Positions 38,861 through 46,551 of a stretch of 64,000 nt of DNA are shown one piece after another (position 1 is the first letter of the stretch; each line of letters starts with the position of its first letter). This DNA comes from CADEFQ01 sp050185195 (lineage in GTDB: Bacteria > Pseudomonadota > Gammaproteobacteria > Steroidobacterales > Steroidobacteraceae), in NCBI GenBank assembly GCA_050185195.1, contig JBFWZQ010000005.1:1-64000 (forward strand), written 5' to 3'. The translations under genes were made by a program, and so were the position numbers. The notes beneath the pieces were generated by a model. The model was not told the origin of the DNA. It saw only the letters and a program-made list of their open reading frames with translations, and did not search any database.

Positions 38861-39663
38861 CTGCAGCAGCTCAGCGTGAACGGCACGTCCGCGGTGGCCT
38901 GGGTGGGGCGCGCGCCGAGGCCGTTCCAGCTGAGGAAGCGCACGCTCGAACGGTAGTGGCTGCCGCTGATCTCGGGATAGAGACCGAGCGACTGCGGTAC
39001 GCCGATGCGCAGCAACTGCACCGGCGACTCGCGATCGAAGGTGATGTGAAAGACGCCGCCCTTGGCGACCTCGTTGCGCGGCCGGCCGTTCTGTCGGGTG
39101 AGCCACAGCAACTCGGCGATCGAATCGCACAAGGGCCGCAACAGGGCGAGCCACTCGCTGAAGGCCTGCGTGCGCACCTGCTCGGGCTGCTGCAGCCAGT
39201 AGAAATAATCGGGCAGGTCGAATTCGCAGGTGCCGCCCGGGATAGCGCTGCGGTGCTTCACGGCTGCGAGGAATTCGGACTCCTTGATGGGCTGCAGGTA
39301 GGTGGAGCCGGCCGCAAGCAGCTCGGTGCGCAGGCGCATCAGGTTCGACATCACGGTGCGCAGGCGCGCGCCATCGACATTCGGCTTCGCCTGGAACTCG
39401 TTCAGCTGCGTCAGTTGGCGCTCGAGCTCCTTGAGCGCATCGGCACGGGCGTCGCCGCGGGTCGTGATCGCGAGGATGTCGATCAGGCTCCCGATCGCGG
39501 CGCGGCTGCCCCATTCGCTGGCGCGCTCGTTGTGGTACGAGGCCTGGCCATACAGGAAATCGATGCGCAGGAACGTGCGCATGCGCTCGTTGAGCGGTTG
39601 CTCGAACACGAGTTCGGCCTCTTCGGCCACCGGGGCCTCCGACTGCGCCAGTTCTTCGGACAT
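38857..39663 (-). CDS. zapD: Cell division protein ZapD
   Basis: This 268-aa protein cross-links FtsZ filaments through the FtsZ C-terminal peptide. Features are VFEQPLNERMRTFLRIDFLYGQ near the start, YLQPIKESEFLAAVKHRSAIPGGTCEFDLPDYFYWLQQ in the middle and a beta-rich C terminus (GVFHITFDRES). The ATG is at 39663, 4 nt after coaE in the same direction. The partner FtsZ is encoded 13 kb away. Confidence 0.93.
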   Translation of the reverse strand: MSEELAQSEAPVAEEAELVFEQPLNERMRTFLRIDFLYGQASYHNERASEWGSRAAIGSLIDILAITTRGDARADALKELERQLTQLNEFQAKPNVDGARLRTVMSNLMRLRTELLAAGSTYLQPIKESEFLAAVKHRSAIPGGTCEFDLPDYFYWLQQPEQVRTQAFSEWLALLRPLCDSIAELLWLTRQNGRPRNEVAKGGVFHITFDRESPVQLLRIGVPQSLGLYPEISGSHYRSSVRFLSWNGLGARPTQATADVPFTLSCCS

Positions 39664-39667
39664 CCGC

Positions 39668-40306
39668 CTATTGTGCGCGAGCGCCTCCGCTCCCGTAAAC
39701 GCCTGCGGCGGCCAGATAGGTCGAATGCAGGCGCTCGACCTGTGCGGCGAGTGCCTCGAGATCGCCCTCGTTCGTGATGAGGTCGTCGGCGGCCGCGCGG
39801 CGCGTCGTGCGATCGGCCTGCGCCGCGAGCAGGGCGCGTGCCTCGGCGAGAGTCGAGCCGTCGCGGGCCTGCAGGCGACGGACCTGGGTGGCCTCGTCGG
39901 CATCGACGACCAGCACCCGGTCGACGCGCGAGCGCGAGCCACCTTCCACCAGCAGCGGAATCGCGAGGATCTGGTAGGGCCCCCCGGCCCTCGCCGAGCG
40001 CGCCTCCATTTCGGCGCGGATCGCCGGGTGGGTCAGGGCCTCGAGCCGGCGTCGCGCGGCTGTCGCTTCGGCGGAATCGCCGAAAACCCGCGTGCGCAGC
40101 GCACGCCGGTCGAGCGAACCGTCCGGGGCGATGACCGCGTCGCCGAACTCAGCCCGGATCTTTCCCAGCAGCGCGGTGCCAGGTGCCACCACGTCGCGGG
40201 CGATGAGATCGGTATCGATGACCGGGACGCCGAGTGCGGCGAAGAGGTTGGCTACCGTGCTCTTGCCACTGGCGATGCCGCCGGTGAGGCCGACGCGGAA
40301 GGTCAT
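39668..40306 (-). CDS. coaE: Dephospho-CoA kinase
   Basis: This 212-aa kinase phosphorylates the 3'-OH of dephospho-CoA, the last step to CoA. The P-loop GLTGGIASGKST is at about 6-17, with IDTDLIARDVV and LEALTHPAIR following. The ATG at 40306 overlaps the stop of the truncated hicA (ATGA). It is normally found directly after pilD; here a hicAB relic separates them. Confidence 0.94.
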   Translation of the reverse strand: MTFRVGLTGGIASGKSTVANLFAALGVPVIDTDLIARDVVAPGTALLGKIRAEFGDAVIAPDGSLDRRALRTRVFGDSAEATAARRRLEALTHPAIRAEMEARSARAGGPYQILAIPLLVEGGSRSRVDRVLVVDADEATQVRRLQARDGSTLAEARALLAAQADRTTRRAAADDLITNEGDLEALAAQVERLHSTYLAAAGVYGSGGARAQ

Positions 40307-40431
40307 GATTGTGTTTGGCGAGAATGTGCCAATGCGAGATGGTGACTACCTTTGATCCGCACGACCTGGTAACCCCCCGTACGCAGGGCTGCGACGAGTT
40401 CCTTTCCGGTTGGCGCGGGGAAGCTCGTCAT
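40303..40431 (-). pseudogene. Truncated HicA-like toxin (42 aa)
   Basis: The frame starts ATG 40431 inside the hicB stop (ATGA) and reads MTSFPAPTGKELVAALRTGG, then YQVVRIKGSHHLALAHSRQTQS. The first half fits HicA, including the catalytic-His motif KGSHH, but the usual C-terminal strand and helix are missing. The stop overlaps the coaE start. It is shorter than HicA toxins (about 58-80 aa), so it is probably inactive. The gene is below common ORF size limits. Confidence 0.7.
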
Positions 40432-40643
40432 GCATTGACCGTAACCCGCTGTACTGCCACGAAGTCCAGGTTGGGCACGTCGCTACCTTCGGCTTCGAGG
40501 CAGAGTTCGATGGCCTCACGAATGCGCTCGGTCAATTCGTCCAGTGACTTGGCTTGCGTGTGGCAGCCCGGCAATGCAGGGACGGAGGCCACAAAGTAAC
40601 CTTCCGAGTCTCGTTCCACCACGACATCAAACTGACGGGACAT
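40428..40643 (-). CDS. hicB: HicB-family antitoxin
   Basis: This 71-aa protein has the HicB/UPF0150 fold: FDVVVERDSEGYFVASVPALPGCHTQAKSLDELTERIREAIELCLEAEG. It lacks the extra C-terminal DNA-binding helix of longer HicB proteins, so it may not autoregulate. ATG 40643 is preceded by AGAGG. It lies between pilD and coaE and its toxin partner downstream is truncated, which leaves an orphan antitoxin. Confidence 0.85.
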   Translation of the reverse strand: MSRQFDVVVERDSEGYFVASVPALPGCHTQAKSLDELTERIREAIELCLEAEGSDVPNLDFVAVQRVTVNA

Positions 40644-40676
40644 ACGTACCTCTTCCGTCGATTGTACTGCCGAGGT

Positions 40677-41507
40677 TCAAGCGGTGAACATCCCGAGGTA
40701 TCCCGTCACGATCTGCGGGCCCCACATCAGCGCGATCCAGCCGGCCGCCGCGAGGAAGGGGCCGAAGGGCATGGGGACATTGCGGTCGCGTCCCCGCACG
40801 ACGATGAGCGCGATGCCCGTGACCGCGCCGACGGCGGCCGAGAGCAGGATGATCGGCAGCAGCATCTGCCAGCCGAGCCAGGCGCCGAGCGCGGCGAGCA
40901 GCTTGAAGTCGCCGTAACCCATGCCTTCCTTGCCGGTCGCGAGCCGGAAGAGGTGGTACACCGACCAGAGCGAGAGATAGCCGGCGAGCGCGCCGATGAT
41001 CGCCTCGCGCGGCCCGACCGGCGTGTAGCCGGCGACGCTCGCCGCGAGCCCGAGCCACAGCAGCGGCAGCGTGAGCGCATCGGGCAACAGCTGCGTATCG
41101 AAGTCGATGAAGGTGAGGGCGACCAGGAACCAGGTGAGCGCGATTGCCGCGCCCATCTGCGGCGTGTAGCCGAACCTCCAGGCCACCGTCGCCGACAGGA
41201 TGGCGGTCAGCAGCTCGACGAGCGGGTAGCGCACGCTGATCCGCGCCTGGCAGCTCGCGCACCGACCCCGCAACACGAGCCAGCTCAGCACCGGCACGTT
41301 GTGGATCGCCTTGACGGGCGCCTTGCACGCCGGGCAGGCCGAGCGTGGCGCCACGATACTGAAATGCGGCGCCGCGGGTGTCTCGCGCCCGGCAAGCTCG
41401 TTGCACTGCCGCCGCCACTGCCGGTCGAGGATGATCGGCGTGCGGTGAATGACCACGTTCAGGAAGCTGCCCACGAGCAGCCCGAGAACGAAGAGGGCTG
41501 CGATCAC
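40677..41507 (-). CDS. pilD: Prepilin peptidase / N-methyltransferase PilD
   Basis: This 276-aa polytopic aspartyl protease cleaves type IV prepilins and type II secretion pseudopilins and methylates the new N terminus. It has the two zinc CxxC motifs (CPAC, CASC) in the cytoplasmic loop and the catalytic aspartates in FIDFDTQLLPD and GMGYGDFK. Its start overlaps the pilC stop by 4 nt. It completes the pilB-pilC-pilD run. Confidence 0.95.
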   Translation of the reverse strand: MIAALFVLGLLVGSFLNVVIHRTPIILDRQWRRQCNELAGRETPAAPHFSIVAPRSACPACKAPVKAIHNVPVLSWLVLRGRCASCQARISVRYPLVELLTAILSATVAWRFGYTPQMGAAIALTWFLVALTFIDFDTQLLPDALTLPLLWLGLAASVAGYTPVGPREAIIGALAGYLSLWSVYHLFRLATGKEGMGYGDFKLLAALGAWLGWQMLLPIILLSAAVGAVTGIALIVVRGRDRNVPMPFGPFLAAAGWIALMWGPQIVTGYLGMFTA

Positions 41508-42742
41508 ACGACCGCGCCGAGCTTGAAGATCGGCAAGTACATCGCGATCACGAGGCCGCCGACCAACACGCCGAGGATCGCCATGATCAGCGGCTCGAGC
41601 AGGCTCGACATGCTGTCGACGGCGTTGTCGACTTCGGCCTCGTAGAACTCGGCCACTTTCGCCGACATCTGGTCGAGCGCGCCGGCTTCTTCGCCGACCG
41701 CGATCATCTGGATCACCATGTTCGGGAAGAGCTGGGTGTTCTCCATCGCGCGCTGCAGGCGCTGGCCGGTGGCGACTTCGTCGCGCATCTTCATCACCGC
41801 GTTTTCGTAGACGATGTTGCCGGTGGCGCCCGCCACCGATTCGAGCGCCTCGACCAGCGGCACGCCAGCGGCGAACATCGTCGACAAGGTGCGTGCGTAG
41901 CGCGCGATCGCCGATTTCACGAGGATCGGGCCGATGATCGGCAGCTTGAGCGAGATGCGATCGAGCGCCTCGCGCATCTTGCGCGAGCGCTTCTTGAAGT
42001 ACATGAATGCATAGACTGCGCCGCCGACCAGCACGGCCAGCAAAGGCCCATGGTTCTGCACGCCCTTCGAGAGGTTGATGACAAACTGCGTGAAGGCCGG
42101 TAGCTCTGCGCCAAAGCCCTTGAACAGGCTTTCGAATTGCGGAATCACGAAGATCAGCAGGATCAGCGTGACCACCACGGCCACCACCATGACCGCCGCG
42201 GGGTAGAAGAGCGCCTTCTTGACCTTCTTCTTGATCGCCTCGGTCTTCTCCTTGTAGGTCGCGATCTTGTCGAGCAGCGACTCGAGTGCACCGGCCTGTT
42301 CTCCGGCCTCGACGAGGTTCACGTAGAGGTCGTCGAAATACAGCGGGTGCTTCGCGAGCGCTTCGTGCAGCGAAGTGCCACCCTCGATGTCCTGCTTGAT
42401 GTCGAGGATCAGCTTCTGCACCGAGGGTTTCTCGTGGCCGTTCCCGACGATCTCGAAGGCCTGCACGAGCGGAATGCCCGATGCCAGCATCGTTGCGAGC
42501 TGGCGGCTGAAAACCGCGATGTCCTCGGGCTTGACCTTGCCGCCGCTCTTGAAGGCCTGCGACTGCTTCTTCACCTTCGAGGGCGCGATGCCCTGGCGGC
42601 GAAGTTCGGTGCGCAGGGCGGCCTCATCCGGCGCGAGGCTCTTGCCCTTGACGCGGTTGCCGCGCTTGTCCATGCCTTCCCACGCAAACGGGATATCCCG
42701 CTTGATCGTGCGGACGGATGCAGTTGCGGACATATTGGCCAT
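41504..42742 (-). CDS. pilC: Type IV pilus inner-membrane platform protein PilC
   Basis: This 412-aa protein has two T2SSF domains (about 75-200 and 280-400) and three to four membrane helices (VMVVAVVVTLILLIFVIP, LLAVLVGGAVYAFMYF, LIMAILGVLVGGLVIAMYLPIF). Repeated GE-A motifs (VEAGEQAGALESLLDKIA, VGEEAGALDQMSAKVA) are typical. It couples the PilB motor to pilin insertion. It lies 17 nt after pilB on the same strand. Confidence 0.95.
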   Translation of the reverse strand: MANMSATASVRTIKRDIPFAWEGMDKRGNRVKGKSLAPDEAALRTELRRQGIAPSKVKKQSQAFKSGGKVKPEDIAVFSRQLATMLASGIPLVQAFEIVGNGHEKPSVQKLILDIKQDIEGGTSLHEALAKHPLYFDDLYVNLVEAGEQAGALESLLDKIATYKEKTEAIKKKVKKALFYPAAVMVVAVVVTLILLIFVIPQFESLFKGFGAELPAFTQFVINLSKGVQNHGPLLAVLVGGAVYAFMYFKKRSRKMREALDRISLKLPIIGPILVKSAIARYARTLSTMFAAGVPLVEALESVAGATGNIVYENAVMKMRDEVATGQRLQRAMENTQLFPNMVIQMIAVGEEAGALDQMSAKVAEFYEAEVDNAVDSMSSLLEPLIMAILGVLVGGLVIAMYLPIFKLGAVV

Positions 42743-42759
42743 GCGGAATCTCCGTCAGC

Positions 42760-44502
42760 TCACTCGATGGTGACGCTGTTGATCTCTTCGAGGCTCGTCA
42801 TGCCCTGCTTGACCTTCTCGAGGCCCGAGCGGCGCAGGTCCCAGACGCCCATGCGTCGTGCGGCGTCGCCGATCTGGATGGCATTGCCGCCTTCCATGAT
42901 GATGCGGCCGATCTCCTCGGTGACCGGCAGCACCTGGTAGATGCCGACGCGGCCCTTGTAGCCGTCGGTGCAGGACTGGCAGCCCTTCGGGCCGTAGACT
43001 TTCATGCCCGCGGCGACGTCTTCCTTCGGGAAACCTTCCTTCAGGAGCGCCTCCGCGGGTACATCGACGAGGTGCTTGCACTGGGTGCACAGGCGGCGCG
43101 CGAGGCGTTGCGCGATGATCAGGCTGCACGACGTGGCGATGGCGTAGGGCTTCACGCCCATGTCGATGAGGCGCGTGAGCGTCTGCGGCGCGTCGTTCGT
43201 GTGCAGGGTGGAGAGTACGAGGTGGCCGGTCTGCGCGGCCTTGATCGCGATCTCCGCGGTTTCGAGGTCGCGGATTTCGCCGACCATCACCACGTCCGGG
43301 TCCTGGCGCAGGAAGGCGCGCAGCGCGGAAGCGAACGTGAGGCCCACCTTGGCATTGACGTTGACCTGGTTGACGCCGGGCAGGTTGATTTCCGCCGGGT
43401 CCTCCGCGGTCGAGATGTTCGTGTCCTCGCGATTGAGGATGTTGAGGCCCGTATAGAGCGACACGGTCTTGCCGCTGCCGGTCGGGCCGGTCACGAGGAT
43501 CATGCCCTGCGGCTTCGCGAGGTTCTGGAGGTAGAGTTCCTTCTGCTGCGGCTCGTAGCCCAGCGCGTCGATGCCGAGCATCGCCTGCGACGGGTCGAGG
43601 ATACGGGTGACGATCTTCTCGCCGTGCAGCGTCGGGCAGGTGCTCACGCGAAAGTCGATCGCACGAGTCTTCGACAGCTTCATCTTGATGCGGCCGTCCT
43701 GCGGCACGCGGCGCTCGGCGATGTCGAGCCGAGCCATGACCTTGATGCGCGCGCAGATCTTCTGCGCGAGCTGCACGGGTGGCTGCGCGACTTCCTTCAG
43801 GATGCCGTCCATGCGATAGCGCACGCGATAGGTTTTCTCGTACGGCTCGAAGTGGATGTCCGAGGCGCCACGCCGGATCGCGTCGAGCATCACCTTGTTG
43901 ACGAACTTGACGATCGGGGCGTCGTCGACGTCGTCGCGGGTGACGCCGCCTTCGTGCTCGTCTTCGCCGCCGGTGACCTCGAGGCCCTCGAGGTCGACGC
44001 CTTCCTCGTCGGTGAGGTTCGGCATCTGCGTGTCGACCTGCTCGAGCGCCTTGTCGACGGCGCGCTGCAGCTTGTCGTCCTCGACGACGATGGCGTCGAT
44101 GCCGAGGCCGGTCGCGAACTTGATCTCGTCGATCGCGTGCAGGTTGGTCGGGTCGGCGACGGCGAGGAACAGGCGCTTGCCGCGGCGAAAGAGCGGCAGC
44201 ACGCGGTGCTTGGCGAGCAGCTTGTCGTTGACGAGCCGCACGAGATCGAGGTCGACCGCGAGGCTGTCGAGGTCGAGCAGCGGCACGCCGAACTCGCTGG
44301 AGGCCGCCACGGCGATGTCGCGCGCCCGGGCGGCGCCCATGCCGATCAACTGGGTGACGAAGCCGCCCTTGCGGTCGCGCGCGCCCTGCAGGGCGTTCTG
44401 CATCGTCGGCTCGTCGACGAGCCCGTCCTGCACGAGCCGCTGGGGCAGCCCGCCGAGGGCGGAGCGCGAGCCTCCGATGGCGAGAGAAGCGTTATCGTTC
44501 AT
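42760..44502 (-). CDS. pilB: Type IV pilus assembly ATPase PilB
   Basis: This 580-aa hexameric ATPase powers pilus extension. It has an N-terminal MshEN-type domain, Walker A GPTGSGKT at about 339-346, Asp and His boxes, Walker B VGEIRDLETAEIAIKAAQTGHLVLSTLHTNDA, and a zinc tetracysteine (CTQCKH ... CQSC). A TTGACA lies 68-73 nt upstream but the best -10 (TACACT) is 23 bp away, so no convincing promoter was found. Confidence 0.95.
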   Translation of the reverse strand: MNDNASLAIGGSRSALGGLPQRLVQDGLVDEPTMQNALQGARDRKGGFVTQLIGMGAARARDIAVAASSEFGVPLLDLDSLAVDLDLVRLVNDKLLAKHRVLPLFRRGKRLFLAVADPTNLHAIDEIKFATGLGIDAIVVEDDKLQRAVDKALEQVDTQMPNLTDEEGVDLEGLEVTGGEDEHEGGVTRDDVDDAPIVKFVNKVMLDAIRRGASDIHFEPYEKTYRVRYRMDGILKEVAQPPVQLAQKICARIKVMARLDIAERRVPQDGRIKMKLSKTRAIDFRVSTCPTLHGEKIVTRILDPSQAMLGIDALGYEPQQKELYLQNLAKPQGMILVTGPTGSGKTVSLYTGLNILNREDTNISTAEDPAEINLPGVNQVNVNAKVGLTFASALRAFLRQDPDVVMVGEIRDLETAEIAIKAAQTGHLVLSTLHTNDAPQTLTRLIDMGVKPYAIATSCSLIIAQRLARRLCTQCKHLVDVPAEALLKEGFPKEDVAAGMKVYGPKGCQSCTDGYKGRVGIYQVLPVTEEIGRIIMEGGNAIQIGDAARRMGVWDLRRSGLEKVKQGMTSLEEINSVTIE

Positions 44503-44627
44503 GCACTTGCAGCAAGCAGGGCGCGACCCCGGTTAGCGATAGTGTACCGGAGGGTGACCCCCGGGCAATTGTCAAATCCGGGAGGATGGTCGCATAGCGG
44601 CGGCGGGGCCTGCGTGATTCGGCTCCC

Positions 44628-44659
44628 AAAAAAAGAAGCCCCTCCGGAGAGGGGCTTCT
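44628..44659 (-). terminator. Rho-independent terminator after pilA
   Basis: On the minus strand an 11-bp perfect stem (44649-44659 with 44634-44644, loop of 4 nt) is followed by seven T residues (44628-44634). It lies 27 nt after the pilA stop and before pilB, so it should end most pilA transcripts and separate pilA from pilBCD. Confidence 0.93.
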
Positions 44660-44685
44660 GCATCCTGAGGATGCGTGTCATTCGC

Positions 44686-45186
44686 TTAGCCGCGGCACTC
44701 CGCCGGGCGATACTTCTGGAGCGTCGTACCGCCGGTGCCGGTGGCCTGCCAGCCGGCCGCCACCGCCGTCACGCCAACAGCCGTCGACATGTCCTTGCTG
44801 CCGCACTGCCAGGCCACATCGCCGTTGGCACTGGTGCCCGGCGTGAGAATGAGCGTGTCGCCACTCAGGTTCGTGGCATTCGCCTGGTTGCCGAACGTGA
44901 CCGTAATGACACCGTCCACAACTTCCACAGACGTCACGTATTTGCCGACGATGTCAGTGGAGGCGCCGAGACCCGCCTCGGTGTTGTCCGCGGGCCAAGT
45001 GCCGTTGCCGGCCATCGACTCCGACACGGCTGCCTTCGCAGCACCCGCGAGGTTCAGGCCTTCGGTGACTTGCGCGCGGATCGTGTAGTCCTGGTACGCC
45101 GGGATCGCGATCGCGGCGAGGATGCCGATGATCGCGACGACGATCATCAGTTCGATGAGGGTGAAACCCTTCTGCATGGTCTTCAT
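44686..45186 (-). CDS. pilA: Type IV pilin PilA
   Basis: This 166-aa major pilin has a 6-residue leader (MKTMQKG) cut by PilD before Phe, the conserved FTLIELMIVVAIIGILAAIAIP hydrophobic helix with Glu5, and a C-terminal disulfide pair (Cys in WQCGSKD and in AECRG). AAGGAGC precedes ATG 45186. It has its own sigma-54 promoter and terminator, and pilR-pilS are nearby. Confidence 0.95.
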   Translation of the reverse strand: MKTMQKGFTLIELMIVVAIIGILAAIAIPAYQDYTIRAQVTEGLNLAGAAKAAVSESMAGNGTWPADNTEAGLGASTDIVGKYVTSVEVVDGVITVTFGNQANATNLSGDTLILTPGTSANGDVAWQCGSKDMSTAVGVTAVAAGWQATGTGGTTLQKYRPAECRG

Positions 45187-45266
45187 TGACAAAGCTCCTT
45201 GAGGTCGAAGATTTCCAGTCGATACCAAAATTTCGCGGCGTGTTCCGCCTGCAGGGGAAGCATGAA

Positions 45267-45281
45267 GCAACGGGCGTGCCA
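45267..45281 (-). promoter_or_regulatory. Sigma-54 promoter of pilA
   Basis: On the minus strand the sequence is TGGCACGCCCGTTGC, an exact match to the sigma-54 pattern TGGCAC-N5-TTGC with -24 GG and -12 GC. The predicted transcription start is near 45256, giving a leader of about 70 nt. Dependence on RpoN and on PilR, encoded 2.4 kb away, is expected from pseudomonad and xanthomonad pilA genes. Confidence 0.9.
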
Positions 45282-45389
45282 GCAATGTGATGCGGTTCCA
45301 AGTTGCTGATGCGCCGCGAATTCGTGCCCGTGCGAGGCCGTTATGTTTTGTGCGCCCTGTCACCCTTGCGCGACGCTGCCGTGCGATTC

Positions 45390-45417
45390 GCGTCACAAGC
45401 TGACACGGTGCGTCACA
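45390..45417 (-). promoter_or_regulatory. Candidate PilR enhancer: TGTGACGC direct repeats
   Basis: TGTGACGC occurs twice on the minus strand (45410-45417 and 45390-45397), 20 bp apart, with a GTGTCA in between. This is about 135-160 bp upstream of the predicted pilA start, a suitable distance for a sigma-54 activator on the same DNA face. Known PilR sites contain GTGTC-like cores; assignment to PilR is inferred. Confidence 0.5.
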
Positions 45418-45421
45418 TTGT

Positions 45422-45580
45422 TGGAACGCGTCTGCAATGAACCGGCTGCGCCGGCCAGCGGGTAGCTGTCAGCGCGGACACCTGGTTTTCGTGCGCTTGC
45501 GCGGGATATGCGTGTGGAAAACCGGGTGGACGGGAATGGAAACTTCGCGGCATGGTTCAACGACAGCCATTAACCGTGGA
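45422..45580. other. Intergenic stretch without a gene
   Basis: Between the pilA regulatory region and the AbrB-type antitoxin I see no supported gene, RNA or clear repeat. A short open frame (45437-45622) has no recognisable content. Confidence 0.5.
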
Positions 45581-45593
45581 AAGGAAATTCCTT
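45581..45593. promoter_or_regulatory. Palindrome AAGGAA-A-TTCCTT upstream of the AbrB-type antitoxin
   Basis: A perfect 6+6 bp palindrome with one central base lies 35 nt before the antitoxin ATG at 45628. Toxin-antitoxin operons are often repressed through such sites by the antitoxin; this is inferred from position only. Confidence 0.4.
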
Positions 45594-45627
45594 ACCGTCA
45601 AATCCCGTTACCAGGGCGGTGAACGCC

Positions 45628-45846
45628 ATGATCACCAGTAAGCTCACCAGCAAGGCGCAGACCACGATTCCCCAGCCCGTGCGGGCTGCGCTGGGCCTGA
45701 AAGAGGGCGACGAGCTGCTGTACCAGATCGACGGCAAGCGGGTCATTCTTTCGCGGCAACAGCCGGGAACTGCCGCGGATGACCCATTCACCACCTTCGA
45801 TGAATGGCGGTCCGCCGCCGACGCTCGCGCCTATGACGATCTTTAG
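45628..45846 (+). CDS. AbrB/PrlF-type antitoxin
   Basis: This 72-aa protein has a swapped-hairpin AbrB domain (MITSKLTSKAQTTIPQPVRAALGLKEGDELLYQIDGKRVIL) and an acidic C-terminal tail (FTTFDEWRSAADARAYDDL) that should wrap the toxin. An ATG 9 nt upstream (45619) is possible. It overlaps the following PemK-like toxin gene by 14 nt, the usual coupling in such pairs. The toxin is truncated, so this antitoxin may be an orphan. Confidence 0.85.
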   Translation: MITSKLTSKAQTTIPQPVRAALGLKEGDELLYQIDGKRVILSRQQPGTAADDPFTTFDEWRSAADARAYDDL

Positions 45847-46006
45847 TCGTGGCGACGTCATCAAGGTCCCGTTTCCGTACACCGATCGCTCGACCCGTCG
45901 CTCACGGCCGGCGCTGGTTGTGTCGGACGAACCGTTTCATGCCCGGCACGGGCTCCTGTGGGTCGTCATGAAGTGGGTCGCAACTATTCGATCCCGGGAT
46001 TCTTGA
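45833..46006 (+). pseudogene. Truncated PemK/MazF-like toxin
   Basis: The frame reads MTIFSRGDVIKVPFPYTDRSTRRSRPALVVSDEPFHARHGLLWVVM and then leaves the family sequence (KWVATIRSRDS, stop). The first 46 residues are the N-terminal SH3-like half of a PemK toxin; the rest, normally about 60 more residues, is missing. The break coincides with the start of the 39-nt copy of the pilR 3' end at 45984. Probably inactive. Confidence 0.75.
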
Positions 46007-46022
46007 TGGGGCAGCGCAGCGC
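45984..46022. repeat. 39-nt direct repeat of the pilR 3' end, left copy
   Basis: This segment matches 47598-47636, the last 13 codons of pilR, at about 33 of 39 positions in the same orientation. On the minus strand it reads ALRCPIKNPGIE-stop, against ALRYRIKKLGIE-stop in PilR. Together with the right copy it bounds 1.6 kb of toxin-antitoxin genes. It may mark the insertion site of the island. Confidence 0.7.
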
Positions 46023-46028
46023 GCGAGC

Positions 46029-46151
46029 GTACTTCTCGCACTCGCGCTATCCCTGGAGGCGGTGCTTGTTGCCGGCAACGTGCGTGAGTTTCGCCGAGTC
46101 GCGGGTTTGCGGGTCGAGAACTGGCTCGCGCGCATTCGAAGTCCCGATTGA
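46029..46151 (+). pseudogene. C-terminal remnant of a VapC-type PIN toxin
   Basis: A plus-strand frame without a start reads LALALSLEAVLVAGNVREFRRVAGLRVENWLARIRSPD and stops at 46149-46151. The N-R-E-F ... V-x-G-L-x-V-E-N-W pattern is the typical VapC C terminus. The N-terminal part with most active-site acids is gone, so only a fragment remains. It is not part of any annotated-size frame. Confidence 0.7.
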
Positions 46152-46254
46152 GCGCCAATCTGCGCGAACTGCCGGCATTTTCAGCGTGCGCCGCGTCGCG
46201 TTCAGGGCCACTGTCATGAGTCCTCGAGGTTGACAGCCCTGGAAGGGCGTTGGC

Positions 46255-46551
46255 ATGATTGCCTACAGCAGAGCCGAGATCCTGCTGCGCGAACGCATGG
46301 AGTACGACGACGGTACTTTCGTGGAAATGGTCATCTGGAAGCTGCCGGCGCCCGTGCGGGGCAGCGGCCATGATTACAAGTACCGCTTGTTCTATGGTCG
46401 CATCGGAGAGCGGCTGGTGGGTTACGACAACGAACGTACAAAGGGAGACCACAGGCACATTTCCGGCAGGGAGGAACCGTATGCATTCACGGACGTGGAG
46501 TCGCTGGTTCGGGACTTCTTGAGCGATGTCGAAAGGATGAGGTCGAAATGA
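46255..46551 (+). CDS. TumE-like toxin (DUF6516 family)
   Basis: This 98-aa protein fits the DUF6516 pattern: RAEILLRERMEYDDGTFVEMVIWKLPAP, GHDYKYRLFYGRIGERLVGYDNERTKGDHRH, then EEPYAFTDVESLVRDFLSDVERM. DUF6516 proteins are described as TumE toxins paired with a winged-helix antitoxin, which is what follows. GGAAGGG lies 7 nt before the ATG, within a small GCCCT/AGGGC hairpin. The stop overlaps the next ATG by 4 nt. The molecular target is not known to me. Confidence 0.7.
   Translation: MIAYSRAEILLRERMEYDDGTFVEMVIWKLPAPVRGSGHDYKYRLFYGRIGERLVGYDNERTKGDHRHISGREEPYAFTDVESLVRDFLSDVERMRSK

Noticed and set aside
44541..44575. Sigma-70 promoter for pilB (TTGACA with TACACT, minus strand)
   Set aside because: The spacer is 23 bp, too long for a normal promoter.
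45958..46233. 91-aa frame between the PemK fragment and the TumE-like gene
   Set aside because: Its translation has no family features; another frame of the same DNA carries the VapC tail.
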